Source of the DNA: Isoetes taiwanensis
Taxonomy: Eukaryota; Streptophyta; Lycopodiopsida; Isoetales; Isoetaceae
DNA: 64,000 nt
Assembly: GCA_021234155.1 (NCBI GenBank)
Contig: JAJEKV010000005.1
Span: 4,652,952-4,716,951, forward strand
Reading direction: 5' to 3'
The translations under genes and the position numbers were made by a program. Below, in pieces: positions 10,286 to 20,826 of this stretch (its first letter is position 1; each line of letters opens with the position of its first letter). The notes under the pieces were generated by a model. The model searched no databases and was not told where the DNA came from. It saw only the letters and a program-made list of their open reading frames with translations.

Positions 10286-10761
10286 GCCCCGCCGAAATTA
10301 CCTGAATTTGAAATTCAAACTCAATTCACCCAGCTACATGGCTACACCAGCCATTCGTTCAAATTGGACTCAGGAGGAGGCTTCTAAGGCGCTGAATAGA
10401 TCTTTGAAGGCGATCATCTAAATTGGAGGCATTTGAGGCGCTCATCTGGAAATGGAAGGTGATCTTGAATATTTGAAGACATTTTCCTGGTGTTTTGACT
10501 CCTGCATGCTCTAAAGAGTGGAATCAGGCAAGATATACTGTTAAAACTTTGTTTCAATTAAATTATAGGACATCTATACCATTTTAACTTCTGTTATATG
10601 AAATGAATGAATTAGACAGCAGAAGAGGCCCACATTTATATATTATATTCTCTGTAAAATAGTGTCTTGTCTGAAATGAATTTCACAACATAGTTATCAA
10701 CCTGGCAAACCTGTCGCAGCTTCAAACCCTGGCCAACTTCAAATCACTGATTGCATCCCGA

Positions 10762-11056
10762 ATGCGACAACGATCTTCGTCAGCAGTCAAGAAGTATAAA
10801 TAGTTAATATTAGAGAAAACTGATAAAATGTTGAAGCAAACTGATTTAATGATGAAGCAAATGGATACTAATTTAATGTCTATCGCTTGATCAAGGCTGC
10901 TCGTGTCCTCAGTTAGATTGCGACGACGATCTTCATCAGCTTTCAACAAGTATATCTTAGCATTGGAGCAAACATGTCTTAGCATTGGAGCAAACGTGAG
11001 CATTGGAGCAAACTTGTACAAACCTCTCATTCCTCAGCTAGATCGCGGCGGCGATC
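10762..11056. repeat. Three dyads of the GATCGCGNCGNCGATC type upstream of the transposase
   Basis: Sites at 10762-10776, 10916-10931 (GATTGCGACGACGATC) and 11041-11056 (GATCGCGGCGGCGATC) precede the transposase ATG at 11137. They match the array on the ParB-methyltransferase side. A short tandem repeat (TTAGCATTGGAGCAAAC, three copies) lies at about 10963-11015. An acceptor-like TTGTGTAATTCAAG precedes the ATG, so these may also be intronic. Confidence 0.6.
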
Positions 11057-11136
11057 TTGAACAGCACGAGCATTTAGTGCTTCGTATCATCACGACCGCA
11101 AATTCTAAGCGCACTATCGGCTTTGTGTAATTCAAG

Positions 11137-11223
11137 ATGGCTGAATCAAGGTCCATACTATTCAATGGTGTCAAAGTTGGGGAGGGCAAAGTATATGGCT
11201 TCAACAAACATCACAACTTGCCC
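11137..11223 (+). CDS. First exon part of transposase gene copy 1 (split by gypsy)
   Basis: ATG at 11137 opens MAESRSILFNGVKVGEGKVY and runs to NLP at 11223. The reading continues in the same frame as DGTVVVPMDKIV at 16149. A retrotransposon occupies the gap and the 7-bp target duplication CTTGCCC is present on both sides (11217-11223 and 16142-16148). The joined region resembles the DUF8039-like module that accompanies several plant transposases ('LPDG...P......LGE.VG.FI.WP'). Its function is unknown. Confidence 0.65.
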
Positions 11224-11800
11224 TGTGGAGTTCCTTGGCTATCGCATCACTCCACATGGAGTCTCTATGGACCCCGAAAAGGTTAGCACTGTTATGGAGT
11301 AGCAGACACCTTCATCCGTTCGCGATGTCCAGTGTTTCCTCGGGTTTGCCAATTTCTATCGGCGTTTCATCCGGGATTATTCGGAGATTGCTCTTCCTTT
11401 GACACGCCTCACGGTCAAGGACGTGCCATTTGAATGGACTGTGGAGGCAGAATCTGCTTTTGTTACCCTGAAGCATGCTTTCACCACGGCGCCAGTTCTT
11501 GCTCATGCAGATCCTTTGCGTCCATATGTTGTCGAAGCAGATGCTTCTGATTTTGCACTTGGTGGGATCCTGTCACAGGAGGGGGACGACCATGAATTGC
11601 ATCCAATCGCCTATCACTCACGAAAGTTTCAGGCTGCTGAAATCAACTATCCCATTTATGACAAGGAGTTGTTGGCGATAGTGGATTCTTTTCAGGAGTG
11701 GGAGACGTTTCTGGAGGGATCTCCTTATAAGGTCACGATCTACCTGAGATCAACGAAATCTCGAATATTTTCGATCCGCCGAGTGCTCAACCGTCGCCGC

Positions 11801-11966
11801 CTTGAGCCTTCTAGGCATCTGTCTTGTATTCCTGCTTGCCTTCGGGCTATTGTATTATTGATTCCTGTTCATATATCAGATTCTTTGCCGATCTTGGCGT
11901 ATTTCTTCCGTATTTCTTGCATATTTTCCACGTATTTTCCTTGTTTTTCGAAAGTAGGTTCATGAC
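11801..11966 (+). repeat. Gypsy terminal repeat, copy 1
   Basis: This sequence (CTTGAGCCTTCTAGGCATCT ... GTAGGTTCATGAC) is almost identical to 15973-16136. Only a few differences are visible, for example an AA insertion before GTAGGTT. It stands between pol and gag of the tandem element, where an LTR would be, but no clear TG...CA ends or primer-binding site are seen. Confidence 0.6.
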
Positions 11967-12482
11967 GGTTGAACCGGAATCCCTTTACCGTTCTTGCCCC
12001 GCTCCCGATCCTAAGCATTGTTTTGCTTTCGTATTTGGTGATTTTATATCTATGGAGGAGGTTCCGACTTTATTCTGGCCAGGTCCGGCGGCTTGTTCAA
12101 GTATGCCGGCGATTGCAGTTGGACAATAAAGAGCTTAAAGAACGTATTGCTTCACATGAATCTGCTTCTAGCTTCGGGATTGAGGCTATCGAGCCTAAGA
12201 TCAGCCGCCCGAGAGAAGTTTGACTGCACTTTCGGTCCAAGCTCAGTGGTTTTTGAATCGGATCGGGCTTGTGATTCACTCCATCCTCATAGATATTCCA
12301 CGGCTCAAGAACAAGTGGGGCTGATTGGTTCTCTTCTCCGCAGGGCCAGCTCTAAGTTGGTTTGCTCCTTTATTGGAGAAAGGAACCCCGAGTTGCAAGA
12401 TTTTGCTGCTTTCAACTGCGGAACTTCGAAGCATGCTTTGGAGACACCGATCGTCGTACAAGACGGCCGATCACAAAACTTT

Positions 12483-13151
12483 GCAACTTAAGGCAAGGCT
12501 CGCCCGGCTTGATATATGCATCGAAATTTCGTCAAATTGCGATGAATCGCACGGGATGATATTGCATTTCGAGATTGTTTCCGAAGGGGGTTACGAGAGG
12601 ATGTCAAAGATATGTTATTGTCTATGGAAGATCCATAGAGTTTGGAAGAAGCCATCAGATTTGCAGTTCGATGTGATAATCGGCTCTTCGAACGTAGGCA
12701 AGAGAGACGTAGTCAGGTCTTTCCAATTACACAAGCATCTGTAGCTCGCCTTCCGGTCTCATCTGTAGAATCTGGCGGATCCGGACCCGAGCCTATGCGG
12801 ATTGATCGGGCGGTTCGAGGACCCTTATCTGCGCCGGAAGCAGCGTCGGAGAGAGGCTAATCTTTGCTTCTACTGTGGAGGAGCCGGTCATATCGCTCGT
12901 GGATGCCCCGTGAAGCTTCAATCGGTCGAAAAACTTCAGGGGGCGGTCCGGTAGTAGGAGTCTCTCGTCGGCCGGCCGCCTTTTCTCGAACTCCTTCCAC
13001 ATTTCTGACCGGGTTTATTCCATCGGATAAGGTCGACAAGGCATTCTTCATCCCTATATCATTGAAATCGGAAGTTGGAGAATTACAAGTGTTGGCGCAA
13101 CTTGATTGTGGTGCAAATGCTTGCTTTATGGATAGTCGTTACGCCCGGTAA
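12483..13151 (+). pseudogene. Gypsy gag and protease region
   Basis: Gag-like sequence with EEAIRFAVRCDNRLFERRQE is followed by a CCHC zinc knuckle (CFYCGGAGHIARGCP, about 12867-12911, in a different frame). The protease segment LAQLDCGANACFMDS then follows at about 13093-13132, where the usual D-S/T-G active site reads D-C-G. Three frames are needed to read it, so it is not functional. It belongs to the gypsy element whose RT lies at 14.8-16.0 kb. Confidence 0.6.
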
Positions 13152-14021
13152 ACGCCATCATCCCTAAAGCAAGGTTGAGCATCCTGCCTCTGTTGAAGTG
13201 ATTGATGGGCGGAGATCTCCTCAGTGCGATCCACGAATGTCTTGCACCTCTTCAGTTTTGTTCGAGGGAGTTTCTTGTAGTATTTCCTTCAATCTCATTG
13301 CTAGCCCTCATCGCCCGATAGTCTTGGAGTGCCGCCGGCTCGAGAGCTACATAACCCGCAGATTGATTGGCGTACTAGATCATTTCGATTTGTGGGTTCT
13401 AGCTCTAGTTCGGTTCCTCTGCCGGTCGGTCTCTACACCAACATCGACTTCGATCCGTGTAGTATCGTGGGCCCCCGACGCGCCCGTCCCTAATTTGTTC
13501 CATGTTACGATTAAGCCTCTTGCCTCTGCTCCGGTTCATGCCTAGATTACGATCATATTCTTGATGGCGTCCGGCTCCAGCTCCGGTTTACGCTCCTGCT
13601 CCGGTTCTTGCTCCGAGTCCACCATTCTGCTCCGGTTCTTGATCCGGTCCACTGTTCTGCTCCGTTCTTGATCCGATTCATGCTCCAATTGCTCCCGCTC
13701 CGTTCATTTCACCCTCATGTTCCTGCTCCTGCTTTTGTAGAGGCTTCTTCATGTCCTCAGTTTCGTATCTCGAAGATTTCTCTTCGCGAGTTCGATCAAT
13801 CTAGAAGGCAAGATCCAAGTTCAGTATTTGCAATCCAGGTTCGCCCGTCGGCTAGCTCGACACCATCGAAGCCTGCTCCAATGCTCCCAGATAAATATGG
13901 CGATTTCTCTGATGTGTTTGACAAAGTCAAGGCCAGTAAACTCCCAGAGCATCGTCCATATGATTGTCCTATTGATTTGCAGCCGGGGACCACGCCGCCA
14001 TATGGTCCGATATATGGTCTA
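13152..14021 (+). pseudogene. Gypsy protease/RT linker
   Basis: Proline/serine-rich decayed coding DNA, with the RT leader LPDKYGDFSDVFDKVKA, LPEHRPYDCPIDL and PPYGPIYGL at 13880-14021. This is the normal segment just before gypsy RT. It is cut by the 805-bp MITE and resumes in the same frame after 14834 as SPAELKVLRDYI. Confidence 0.6.
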
Positions 14022-14826
14022 CAGGGAAAAAATTAAGCATGCTATATATTTTTCCACAAAAAATGGTTTGGCTATTTTTCAAAATTTTACAGTACTCTAT
14101 GATATACATTTGGCTAAAGTTATTATTACCATTACATTTATATGTACTTGGACTTGGCGAAACTTTTGAATTAAGTACTTGGCTATTTTTTTAACTGGAA
14201 AAAGCAAAAAATATAAATTTTGAAGCTTTAGATATATGTACTACAATTATAAATAATAATCAACGATCAAGACATATACAATAATATTAAAAAACTTTTA
14301 ACAGAAGCTCACAACATAGCTTATAATATCCATGATCTGAACAATATTCAATGCAATGACACCTTCTAGATATGGTGATCAAATTGCACTTATATCTAAC
14401 CCCTGAGGGAAGATATTATGCAACCAACTCGGGCATCTAGAGAAATATTGGCCATCTCTTACAATTCCTTTTTGAAGATGCATATATGATATATGTAATA
14501 GAAATGCATAGTTTAAAAAACTACTATCACTGATGATGGTAGGTGGAGATGTGTAAAAGTCTACAATAGGAATTCATTTTTGTTTGGTTATTAATGATTT
14601 AATATGTACTTATTGTAATATAAAGAAAGGCTAATCCCTTTTTCTTTAAGGAAAAGGGGAAAAATAGTTTGGCTAATCCTAAAAAAATAATGGAGTATTT
14701 GTTTTAGCTATGGCTATTTTTTATTTTTTTAAAAGAAATCTCCCTTCTTAAAGTTCGCCGCAAAAATTGTCTAAACCCCCTAAAAAATCGCCATTTGGCT
14801 ATTAATAGCCACTAATTTTTTCCATG
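14022..14826 (+). mobile_element. 805-bp hAT-type MITE, copy 1
   Basis: The ends are CAGGGAAAAAATTA and, inverted, CATGGAAAAAATTA. The flanking 8-bp duplication ATGGTCTA (14014-14021 and 14827-14834) is perfect. Eight-base duplications with CA.GG ends are characteristic of hAT elements. The interior is AT-rich and non-coding. It interrupts the gypsy pol frame exactly. A second copy of the same length lies at 37146-37950. Confidence 0.9.
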
Positions 14827-14846
14827 ATGGTCTATCTCCCGCTGAG

Positions 14847-15977
14847 TTGAAGGTTTTGCGGGATTATATTGAAGAGAATTTAGCCACTGGCTTCATTCGA
14901 CATTCTCAGTCCCCTGCTGGAGCGCCTATCTTCTTCGTCAAAAAGAAGGATGGTTCGCTGCGTCTGGTCGTGGATTATCGTGGCCTCAATAAAATCACAG
15001 TGCCAAATCGGTATCCGCTTCCTCTGATTCCAGAGTTGTTGGAACGACTTCAAGGTGCGCATTATTTTACGAAGATTGATCTTCGGGGTGCCTACAATCT
15101 TATTCGGATCCGGGAGGGTGATGAGTGGAAAACAGCTTTTCGTACTCGGTATGGCCATTTCGAGTACACAGTTATGCCGTTTGGACTTACCAATGCCCCG
15201 GCAGTATTCCAGCATATGGCCAATGATGTTTTTCGAGAGTTCTTAGATACTTTTGTTATCATCTATCTGGATGATATTCTTGTTTATTCTAGGACTCTCG
15301 ACGAACATGAGAGGCATGTTCGACAGGTCCTTCAGAAACTTCGTGAGCATGGGTTATATGCCAAACTTGAGAAGTGTCAGTTCGAGCAGGATAATGTGGA
15401 GTTCCTTGGCTATCGCATCACTCCACATGGAGTCTCTATGGACCCCGAAAAGGTTAGCACTGTTATGGAGTGGCAAACACCTTCATCCGTTCGCGATGTT
15501 CAGTGTTTCCTCGGGTTTGCCAATTTCTATCGGCATTTCATCCGGGATTATTCGGAGATTGCTCTTCCTTTGACATGCCTCACGGTCAAGGATGTGCCAT
15601 TTGAATGGATTGTGGAGGCGGAATCTACTTTTGTTACCCTGAAGCATGCTTTCACCACGGCGCCAGTTCTTGCTCATGCAGATCCTTTGCGTCCATATGT
15701 TGTCGAAGCAGATGCTTCTGATTTTGCACTTGGTGGGATCCTGTCACAAGAGGGGGACGACCATGAATTGCATCCAATCGCCTATCACTCACGAAAGTTT
15801 CAGGCTGCTGAAATCAACTATCCCATTTATGACAAGGAGTTGTTGGCGATAGTGGATTCTTTCGAGGAGTGGAGACGTTTCCTGGAGGGATCTCCTTATA
15901 AGGTCACAGTCTACACAGATCACCGAAATCTCGAATATTTTCAGTCTGCTCGAGTGCTCAACCGTCGCCAGTCTTGA
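14847..15977 (+). CDS. Gypsy reverse transcriptase and RNase H
   Basis: An intact 376-residue frame. RT motifs are in order: FFVKKKDGSLRLVVDYRGLN (residues 29-48), PFGLTNAPAVFQ (111-122), catalytic YLDD (140-143), FLGYRITPHG, then CFLGFANFYRHFI. RNase H follows with VVEADASDFALGGILSQ and VYTDHRNLEYFQ. It ends abruptly after ARVLNRRQS, where the terminal repeat begins, so the end of RNase H and the whole integrase are absent. The true frame starts upstream of the MITE (GLSPAELK). The Met given is simply the first after the insertion. Confidence 0.85.
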   Translation: MKVLRDYIEENLATGFIRHSQSPAGAPIFFVKKKDGSLRLVVDYRGLNKITVPNRYPLPLIPELLERLQGAHYFTKIDLRGAYNLIRIREGDEWKTAFRTRYGHFEYTVMPFGLTNAPAVFQHMANDVFREFLDTFVIIYLDDILVYSRTLDEHERHVRQVLQKLREHGLYAKLEKCQFEQDNVEFLGYRITPHGVSMDPEKVSTVMEWQTPSSVRDVQCFLGFANFYRHFIRDYSEIALPLTCLTVKDVPFEWIVEAESTFVTLKHAFTTAPVLAHADPLRPYVVEADASDFALGGILSQEGDDHELHPIAYHSRKFQAAEINYPIYDKELLAIVDSFEEWRRFLEGSPYKVTVYTDHRNLEYFQSARVLNRRQS

Positions 15978-16136
15978 GCCTTCTAGGCATCTGTCTTGTA
16001 TTTCTGCTTGCCTTCGGGCTATTGTATTATTGATTCCTGTTCATATATCAGATTCTTTGCCGATCTTGGCGTATTTCTTCCGTATTTCTTGCATATTTTC
16101 CACGTATTTTCCTTGTTTTTCGAGTAGGTTCATGAC
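15973..16136 (+). repeat. Gypsy terminal repeat, copy 2
   Basis: Near-identical partner of 11801-11966. A few bases beyond it the transposase coding sequence of the host element resumes. Confidence 0.6.
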
Positions 16137-16141
16137 ATGCC

Positions 16142-19056
16142 CTTGCCCGACGGCACCGTGGTAGTGCCTATGGATAAGATTGTGGATGGAAGCATACCTT
16201 TGCCATATCCGAAAGCCGAGATTTCAACACTCGGAGAGTCGGTCGGGAGTTTCATTTTGTGGCCTGCATGTTGTATAGCGTTGCTTGCGCCCGAATGTGA
16301 CATATTGACTCCGCCAGTGCAATTAAAAGAAATTAACTGGCAGGTAGTCGAAGACGAGAAAGGTCCATTCAAGCAAAACTGTGGTGATAAAGGCATTTCA
16401 AGAGATGAGCTGGTGGAGAGAAATTGCATGCTGATGCATGACTACTGCTATATGCCTTATGCACACGGGGTGATTATCTTCACTGATTCTAACCAGGCAG
16501 TTGGTGACGTAAGGTTAGGGGAAGACTTCCTGGCTGCCACCATGATGAAGATATGTCCTATGCCAGAGAAGCCGTCTATGAGATGCCAAGCTTGTGCTGA
16601 AATGCCACAACTGCACGACTTGGTCAGGTGGTCGAATGCCTTGGTGTGACAATATCATATTATCGACTCTCATAAAGGTTGTGAAAGAACAGAACATCAA
16701 GGCAGTACCCTATGCAATGCAAGTGAAAGTTGCTAAATCTCAAAAGAGGTCTTATAGAATGGTGAATCGAACACCGCGAACACCTGCTACCCCAGGTAAG
16801 GTTGATAAGAAGATCATTGCGGCTTCTATTCTAGACTTCAAATCCACGATTTACTGCATTCGCAGATGTTATGTCACTTTCTCTACCTGCGAGATCAAGT
16901 GCATGCGACGTTTCTTTTAGAACATGAGTGCTGCGGATAGGACCACCTTTGCTTACAACATGCTTGACCTTTGCTCCGAAAATGAGCAGGTCCGGAAGGT
17001 GATGCTAAATAACAAGCAAGTATGCTTGAAAGCAAGGCACAAAGCTCACGACATTCCAATGTCAACTTTATATAAGTGGCGTAAACTTTTTCTTGTTGGT
17101 CATAGAGTTGCTGAACATGGTAATCCGGGCTCAAAGAAACCAAGGTCGCACACTCTAGCAGGAAATGCCCTACTGTCTATGTACATAGATGAGAATGCAG
17201 AGACGATGTCCCACAGGTCGAAAATCACTAATGAAGGTGTGAGAGCGAATGCGATGAGACTTCCTTCTGTCCTAACAAAGAAGGACATTCTCCATGAGGT
17301 GGATGCTAGTGTTATGGAGATGATAGACAAGCACATCTCCCCATCTTCCTTCTTAGGCGGGTAGAAGTTACACCACCCAGAGGTTGCAATTGCAAAGAGG
17401 ATAGTTTTCTCCAAGTGCAATAGTTGTGTTGTAATAAAAGAGAAAATGGCTAAGACAAGAGATTCAATAGAGAGAAGAGAATTGCAGATCGAAAGGAAGG
17501 CACACATGACAGCCCAGATTTCTTGTAGGAGCTTGTATTGGTCGTGGAGAGCTTTATCGCATCGTGCTCTGAGCAAGCTCTGACGATCATCCATGATAAG
17601 ATGGATCAGAACAAGACAATGGTACCTAGATTGGAGAAGTTAGCCAAATCAGTGTGGAGAGGAGAACGCTTGAAAGTAAGTGTGACTGGTGCACTGATGC
17701 ATGGCCACGGTATTGGCGCTCTGGGCCATTTTTCACTAGATTTATGGAAGGATGATTCTAATTTTCATATTGGTTCCTTGAACCACACACTCAAACCCTG
17801 GAGGATGATGCTTCGAGAGACAACTGGGGCTATTTAAGAGAAGTTGAGCACCCTGATTGTGCATGGGGAGCAGCAGTCCTCAACATGGCATTGAGGGCTA
17901 AGAAGGTCAATAGCACTGGACAAGAATTCATGGCCCTTCCTAGTGCTCCAGTTCACCCCAAACACCTACCAGAAGGCTATATTTAAAACTAGACAATTGC
18001 TCTGGCCAGAACAAGAACATATATCTCTTCTTCTACCTTTCTTATCTTGTCTGGCTGGGGGTTTTTGACCAGATACAGCTTAGATTCATGATGGTCGGCC
18101 ACACCCATGATGACATTAATGTACTGTTCGAAAATTACTCAATATTATTGTGTAGGTCGGATCACAGAGGTTTCTGATTGGAAGTCATTTGTGAAAGGAT
18201 ACATTCTAGACAAGAAGGATCACTTGGTCTGCTCTTCAAATTTTGCATAAAAGGTGGTTGGCCACTCATGTGTTACAAGATGAGGCCAGGGCATCGAGAA
18301 TGGCTCCTGAACAATGGAATAAGAATGTGGAAGGCAGGTGCTGATGGTATGCCAATAATACCTACTGGAGCACCTAAGGCTGTGAAGCCATACGATAGCC
18401 TCAAAGATATGGGTGCCTTACGATCGTCCATTGCGAAGTACATGATGCATTGGGCAAATACATCTCATGGTGGTGTGAACTCATGGTCTAATGCCTACAT
18501 AAATGAGGTTATTGACTACTGGTCGATTCTGATACATGCACTTGGACAGGTCCCACCCGGGACCCAGGAAATTAGAGACTTCTGGTGTCACACTAAACAG
18601 TCCGTGCTAATGGAGCCTGAGTCAGTAATGCTCGACGAGTAAACACGTCCGCATTATGTCGGGCCTGCAAAGGATAAACCACAGAACCCAGTTGAAATAT
18701 TCGACCCATACCAGGATGTCAAGAAAGATATGCTCTTGCTCATTAGACCAGGAGACTCATCTCCTGCATGGATGGCCTTTGCTGAAGAGGACCCTATACA
18801 AGACCCAACTCTTCCCCACTACGAAGAGGTGTTTGTGTCTTGGTGGGAGCCGATAGCAAGAAAAGGTACCACTTATGCACAATAATATAGGGACTGCTGG
18901 CATAAAAGGTGGAAACTAAATCCGAACGACAGGCCTCGTTATCAGCATCTCAAAACCATAGACTATGGTTGGTCAGTCAAGGACAAGCCTCAGATGGTAG
19001 TGATATCTGCAAGTGTAGCGGCTCAGTTACAGGAATTACTGGCCAAAGAGGCCTAA
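16142..19056 (+). pseudogene. Transposase gene, copy 1 (DUF7869-like DDE type)
   Basis: Begins with the accessory module (DGTVVVPM, LGESVGSFILWP, and a CxxC segment MRCQACAEMPQLHDLVRW to 16649). The transposase follows with RRFFLNMSAADRTTFAYNM-like sequence, IPMSTLYKWRKLFLVGHRVA and EHGNPGSKKP at about 17052-17142. A zinc-type FSKCNSC lies near 17409-17429. Possible catalytic stretches are IHDKMDQNKTMVPRL (about 17587-17631), KLDNCSGQNKNIYLFFYLSY (about 17985-18046) and MVGHTHDDINVLF (about 18090-18130). The C-terminus reads WPLMCYKMRPGHREWL, MWKAGADGMPI and WKLNPNDRPRYQHLKTIDYG, ending at 19056. The pattern matches a transposase-like family with an LDN..GQNKN and GHTH.DI signature. Frames shift several times, so it is broken or has unrecognised introns. 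I relied on memory of the family. Confidence 0.65.
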
Positions 19057-19242
19057 GAGGATGGAGAAGAAACTTGAGTCTTCAAGGTATATTAAAGTAG
19101 TTCTTATTCATTACTCTCTGCATTTTTCAGATTAATACAAGTGCTCTTATACATTGCTATATCTTATATGCCAGAACATCACTACATTATATATCGCTGA
19201 ATAGGTGATACATACACCTAAAGCACAGTTACATCACAGCAG

Positions 19243-19560
19243 TTACACGCGGTGACCATGCAGGCATATGGAGTTAATCTCGTAGGCATTGCGCTCATGA
19301 AGCCATACGAGATGAATAACAACACGGTGGTAACCGGGGGAATCCATCTGGCGACGATTAGCTATGGACTGCAAGTATGGATCAAGCCGGATGCCTCTAT
19401 GAATGCATTTAACCATATCATTGTAAGTCATGGAGCAAGTGATGGTCTCGATATCAGTAGCAGGAGCAGGCAACCATGCTCTATCGGTAGCAGATCCTGA
19501 GTCCCGAGACATTATAAATGAATGCCTTCTGCACTCAAGTGCGGATATATTTATACCCAT
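19243..19560 (-). CDS. Small ORF with a VIHLxW...YEINSI motif, copy 1
   Basis: I do not recognise this protein family. The likely start is ATG 19512 (MSRDSGSATDRAW), behind a TATA-like GGGTATAAATATA at about 19546-19558. The first in-frame ATG (19560) overlaps that box. The conserved core is ETITCSMTYNDMVKCIHRGI, then VVIHLVWLHERNAYEINSIC. Related cores occur at 56.6-57.8 kb, also downstream of and convergent to a transposase of the same type. That repeat association is the main reason to believe it is a gene. No membrane segment or known catalytic motif is visible. Confidence 0.55.
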   Translation of the reverse strand: MGINISALECRRHSFIMSRDSGSATDRAWLPAPATDIETITCSMTYNDMVKCIHRGIRLDPYLQSIANRRQMDSPGYHRVVIHLVWLHERNAYEINSICLHGHRV

Positions 19561-19574
19561 GAATAATAATGATG

Positions 19575-19670
19575 TATGTATCTACTATCAATAATAGTGG
19601 TGTATGTGTCTACTATCAATAATAATGGTGTATGTATCTACTATCAATAATAGTGGCATATGTATCAATA
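19575..19670. repeat. 28-bp tandem repeat upstream of the small ORF
   Basis: CTACTATCAATAAT recurs at 19582, 19610 and 19638 within a 28-bp unit (GTGTATGTRTCTACTATCAATAATAGTG type). It lies directly upstream of the TATA-like box of the minus-strand ORF. A different but CAATAATT-rich repeat lies in the same position before the copies at 56.8-57.0 kb. Confidence 0.7.
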
Positions 19671-19679
19671 CTCGTGCTT

Positions 19680-20330
19680 TAGAAGTAAGAGAAAATACTC
19701 TGGTTGACTAGATTAACTGAGGTCAAAATTCTGAAAATCGCGTTATTCTCTTCAATTAATGAGACCATGTTTCAAGGAAAGAATGCTCAGTACATGGTGT
19801 AGCATCAAGGGCCCTAAATTGCCATACCCAATGTCTGGGGTTCAATATCTCGTTTTGAAAGTGGCTATGCATCAGTGTTATAAAATACTTATAATACAAT
19901 ACGCATTAAGTATTTTTTAAGTATTCTAGACATTTTCTATAAGTGCTTAGAATACTTATTTATAATGAGTATCATATCTATTTCTATGAGTATATCACCT
20001 ACACACTTAGGCCTATATGGCCAGTACACTTGGATACATATACATTTACGAGCATAGGCCTATAGGCTAGCCAATTTGGATAAGCCTTTATGCTTATACA
20101 CATGATTGTATAGGAGTATAGGCTATACAATACTCTTAGGAGTATAGGCCTATGCCATATGCCATAGTAATGAGGACAAAACCCTATGACATATTAGTTA
20201 GGAAAAAACCCTATGCCATAGTAATTAGAGGAGAAAAAATTGGGGGTTAAAAAAATGGCAGTTCAAAAACGTAGTTGCCTCAACTACAGCTCACGCTGCT
20301 GCCCATACATCTGGTGAGACTGGAAAAGGT
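19680..20330. other. AT-rich DNA with TAGGCCTATA-type palindromes
   Basis: No gene seen. Several short palindromes of the TAGGCCTAT type (near 20008, 20056 and 20134) and a repeat CCCTATGCCATAGTAAT near 20190-20225. This may be the outer edge of the first large element, but I could not define an end. Confidence 0.35.
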
Positions 20331-20339
20331 GTTGAACAT

Positions 20340-20774
20340 GTGCCATTGAGAAACTCTGCTGAAAGTGTCGCACCTCCAACGCACGTTGGAGGTTCCTCGG
20401 GCCAGGTGGTGTACGCTGCTGAAGTTGCTGCTGGGCTAGTAGCTCCTCCAACACAGGTTGGAGGTCTCTCAGGTCAGTTCAGACCTCATGTGCCTGTAGA
20501 GTGCTCCTCTAGACAGGCTGCACCTAATAGTGTTGCACAGGCGGCACCTCCAACACAGTTGGAAGTTCCTTGGCACGGACTATTCCTAGAGGTAGTTCTC
20601 GGATGGTGGCGCAACCTACACAAACTGGTGTACCCGGAGGGCAAGTGGTACGTCCAACACACGTTGGAGGTTCCTCAGGATAGGAGGAATTTCCCACTCT
20701 TTCTCCACGGTAGCCTGGGGCGACATCCTCTTCCACCCCGGAGCTGCATCAAGCTCACCTTGGAGATCATCTGA
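20340..20774 (+). CDS. Hypothetical ORF with APPTQVGG repeats
   Basis: A 144-residue frame with repeated APPTxVGG(S)SGQ units. At DNA level each unit contains the dyad CCTCCAAC...GTTGGAGG, at about 20370-20392, 20445-20463, 20546-20563 and 20653-20671, so the repeat may be structural rather than coding. The frame loses the repeat after about residue 80. I do not recognise a family. It precedes further decayed coding-like DNA at 20.8-22.0 kb. Confidence 0.3.
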   Translation: MPLRNSAESVAPPTHVGGSSGQVVYAAEVAAGLVAPPTQVGGLSGQFRPHVPVECSSRQAAPNSVAQAAPPTQLEVPWHGLFLEVVLGWWRNLHKLVYPEGKWYVQHTLEVPQDRRNFPLFLHGSLGRHPLPPRSCIKLTLEII

Positions 20775-20826
20775 CACAGTGGCATGAGTTACAGGTGTGC
20801 GGTTCTCAGAATGGCTTTGAAAGGGC

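Larger units (their letters stand above)
11224..16141 (+). mobile_element. Ty3/gypsy element, permuted tandem form lacking integrase
   Basis: The order is RT tail-RNase H (11224-11800), a 166-bp repeat (11801-11966), gag/protease (about 12.0-13.2 kb), a pol leader (13.2-14.02 kb), an 805-bp hAT-type MITE, full RT-RNase H (14.83-15.97 kb), and the repeat again (15973-16136). The repeat may be the LTR. In both copies pol stops at ARVLNRR within RNase H and jumps to the repeat, so integrase is missing from the family, not just from one copy. The insert begins inside RT, as expected if a circle or tandem form was inserted. The flanking 7-bp duplication lies in the transposase ORF. Stops and frameshifts in gag show age. 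Confidence 0.75.
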
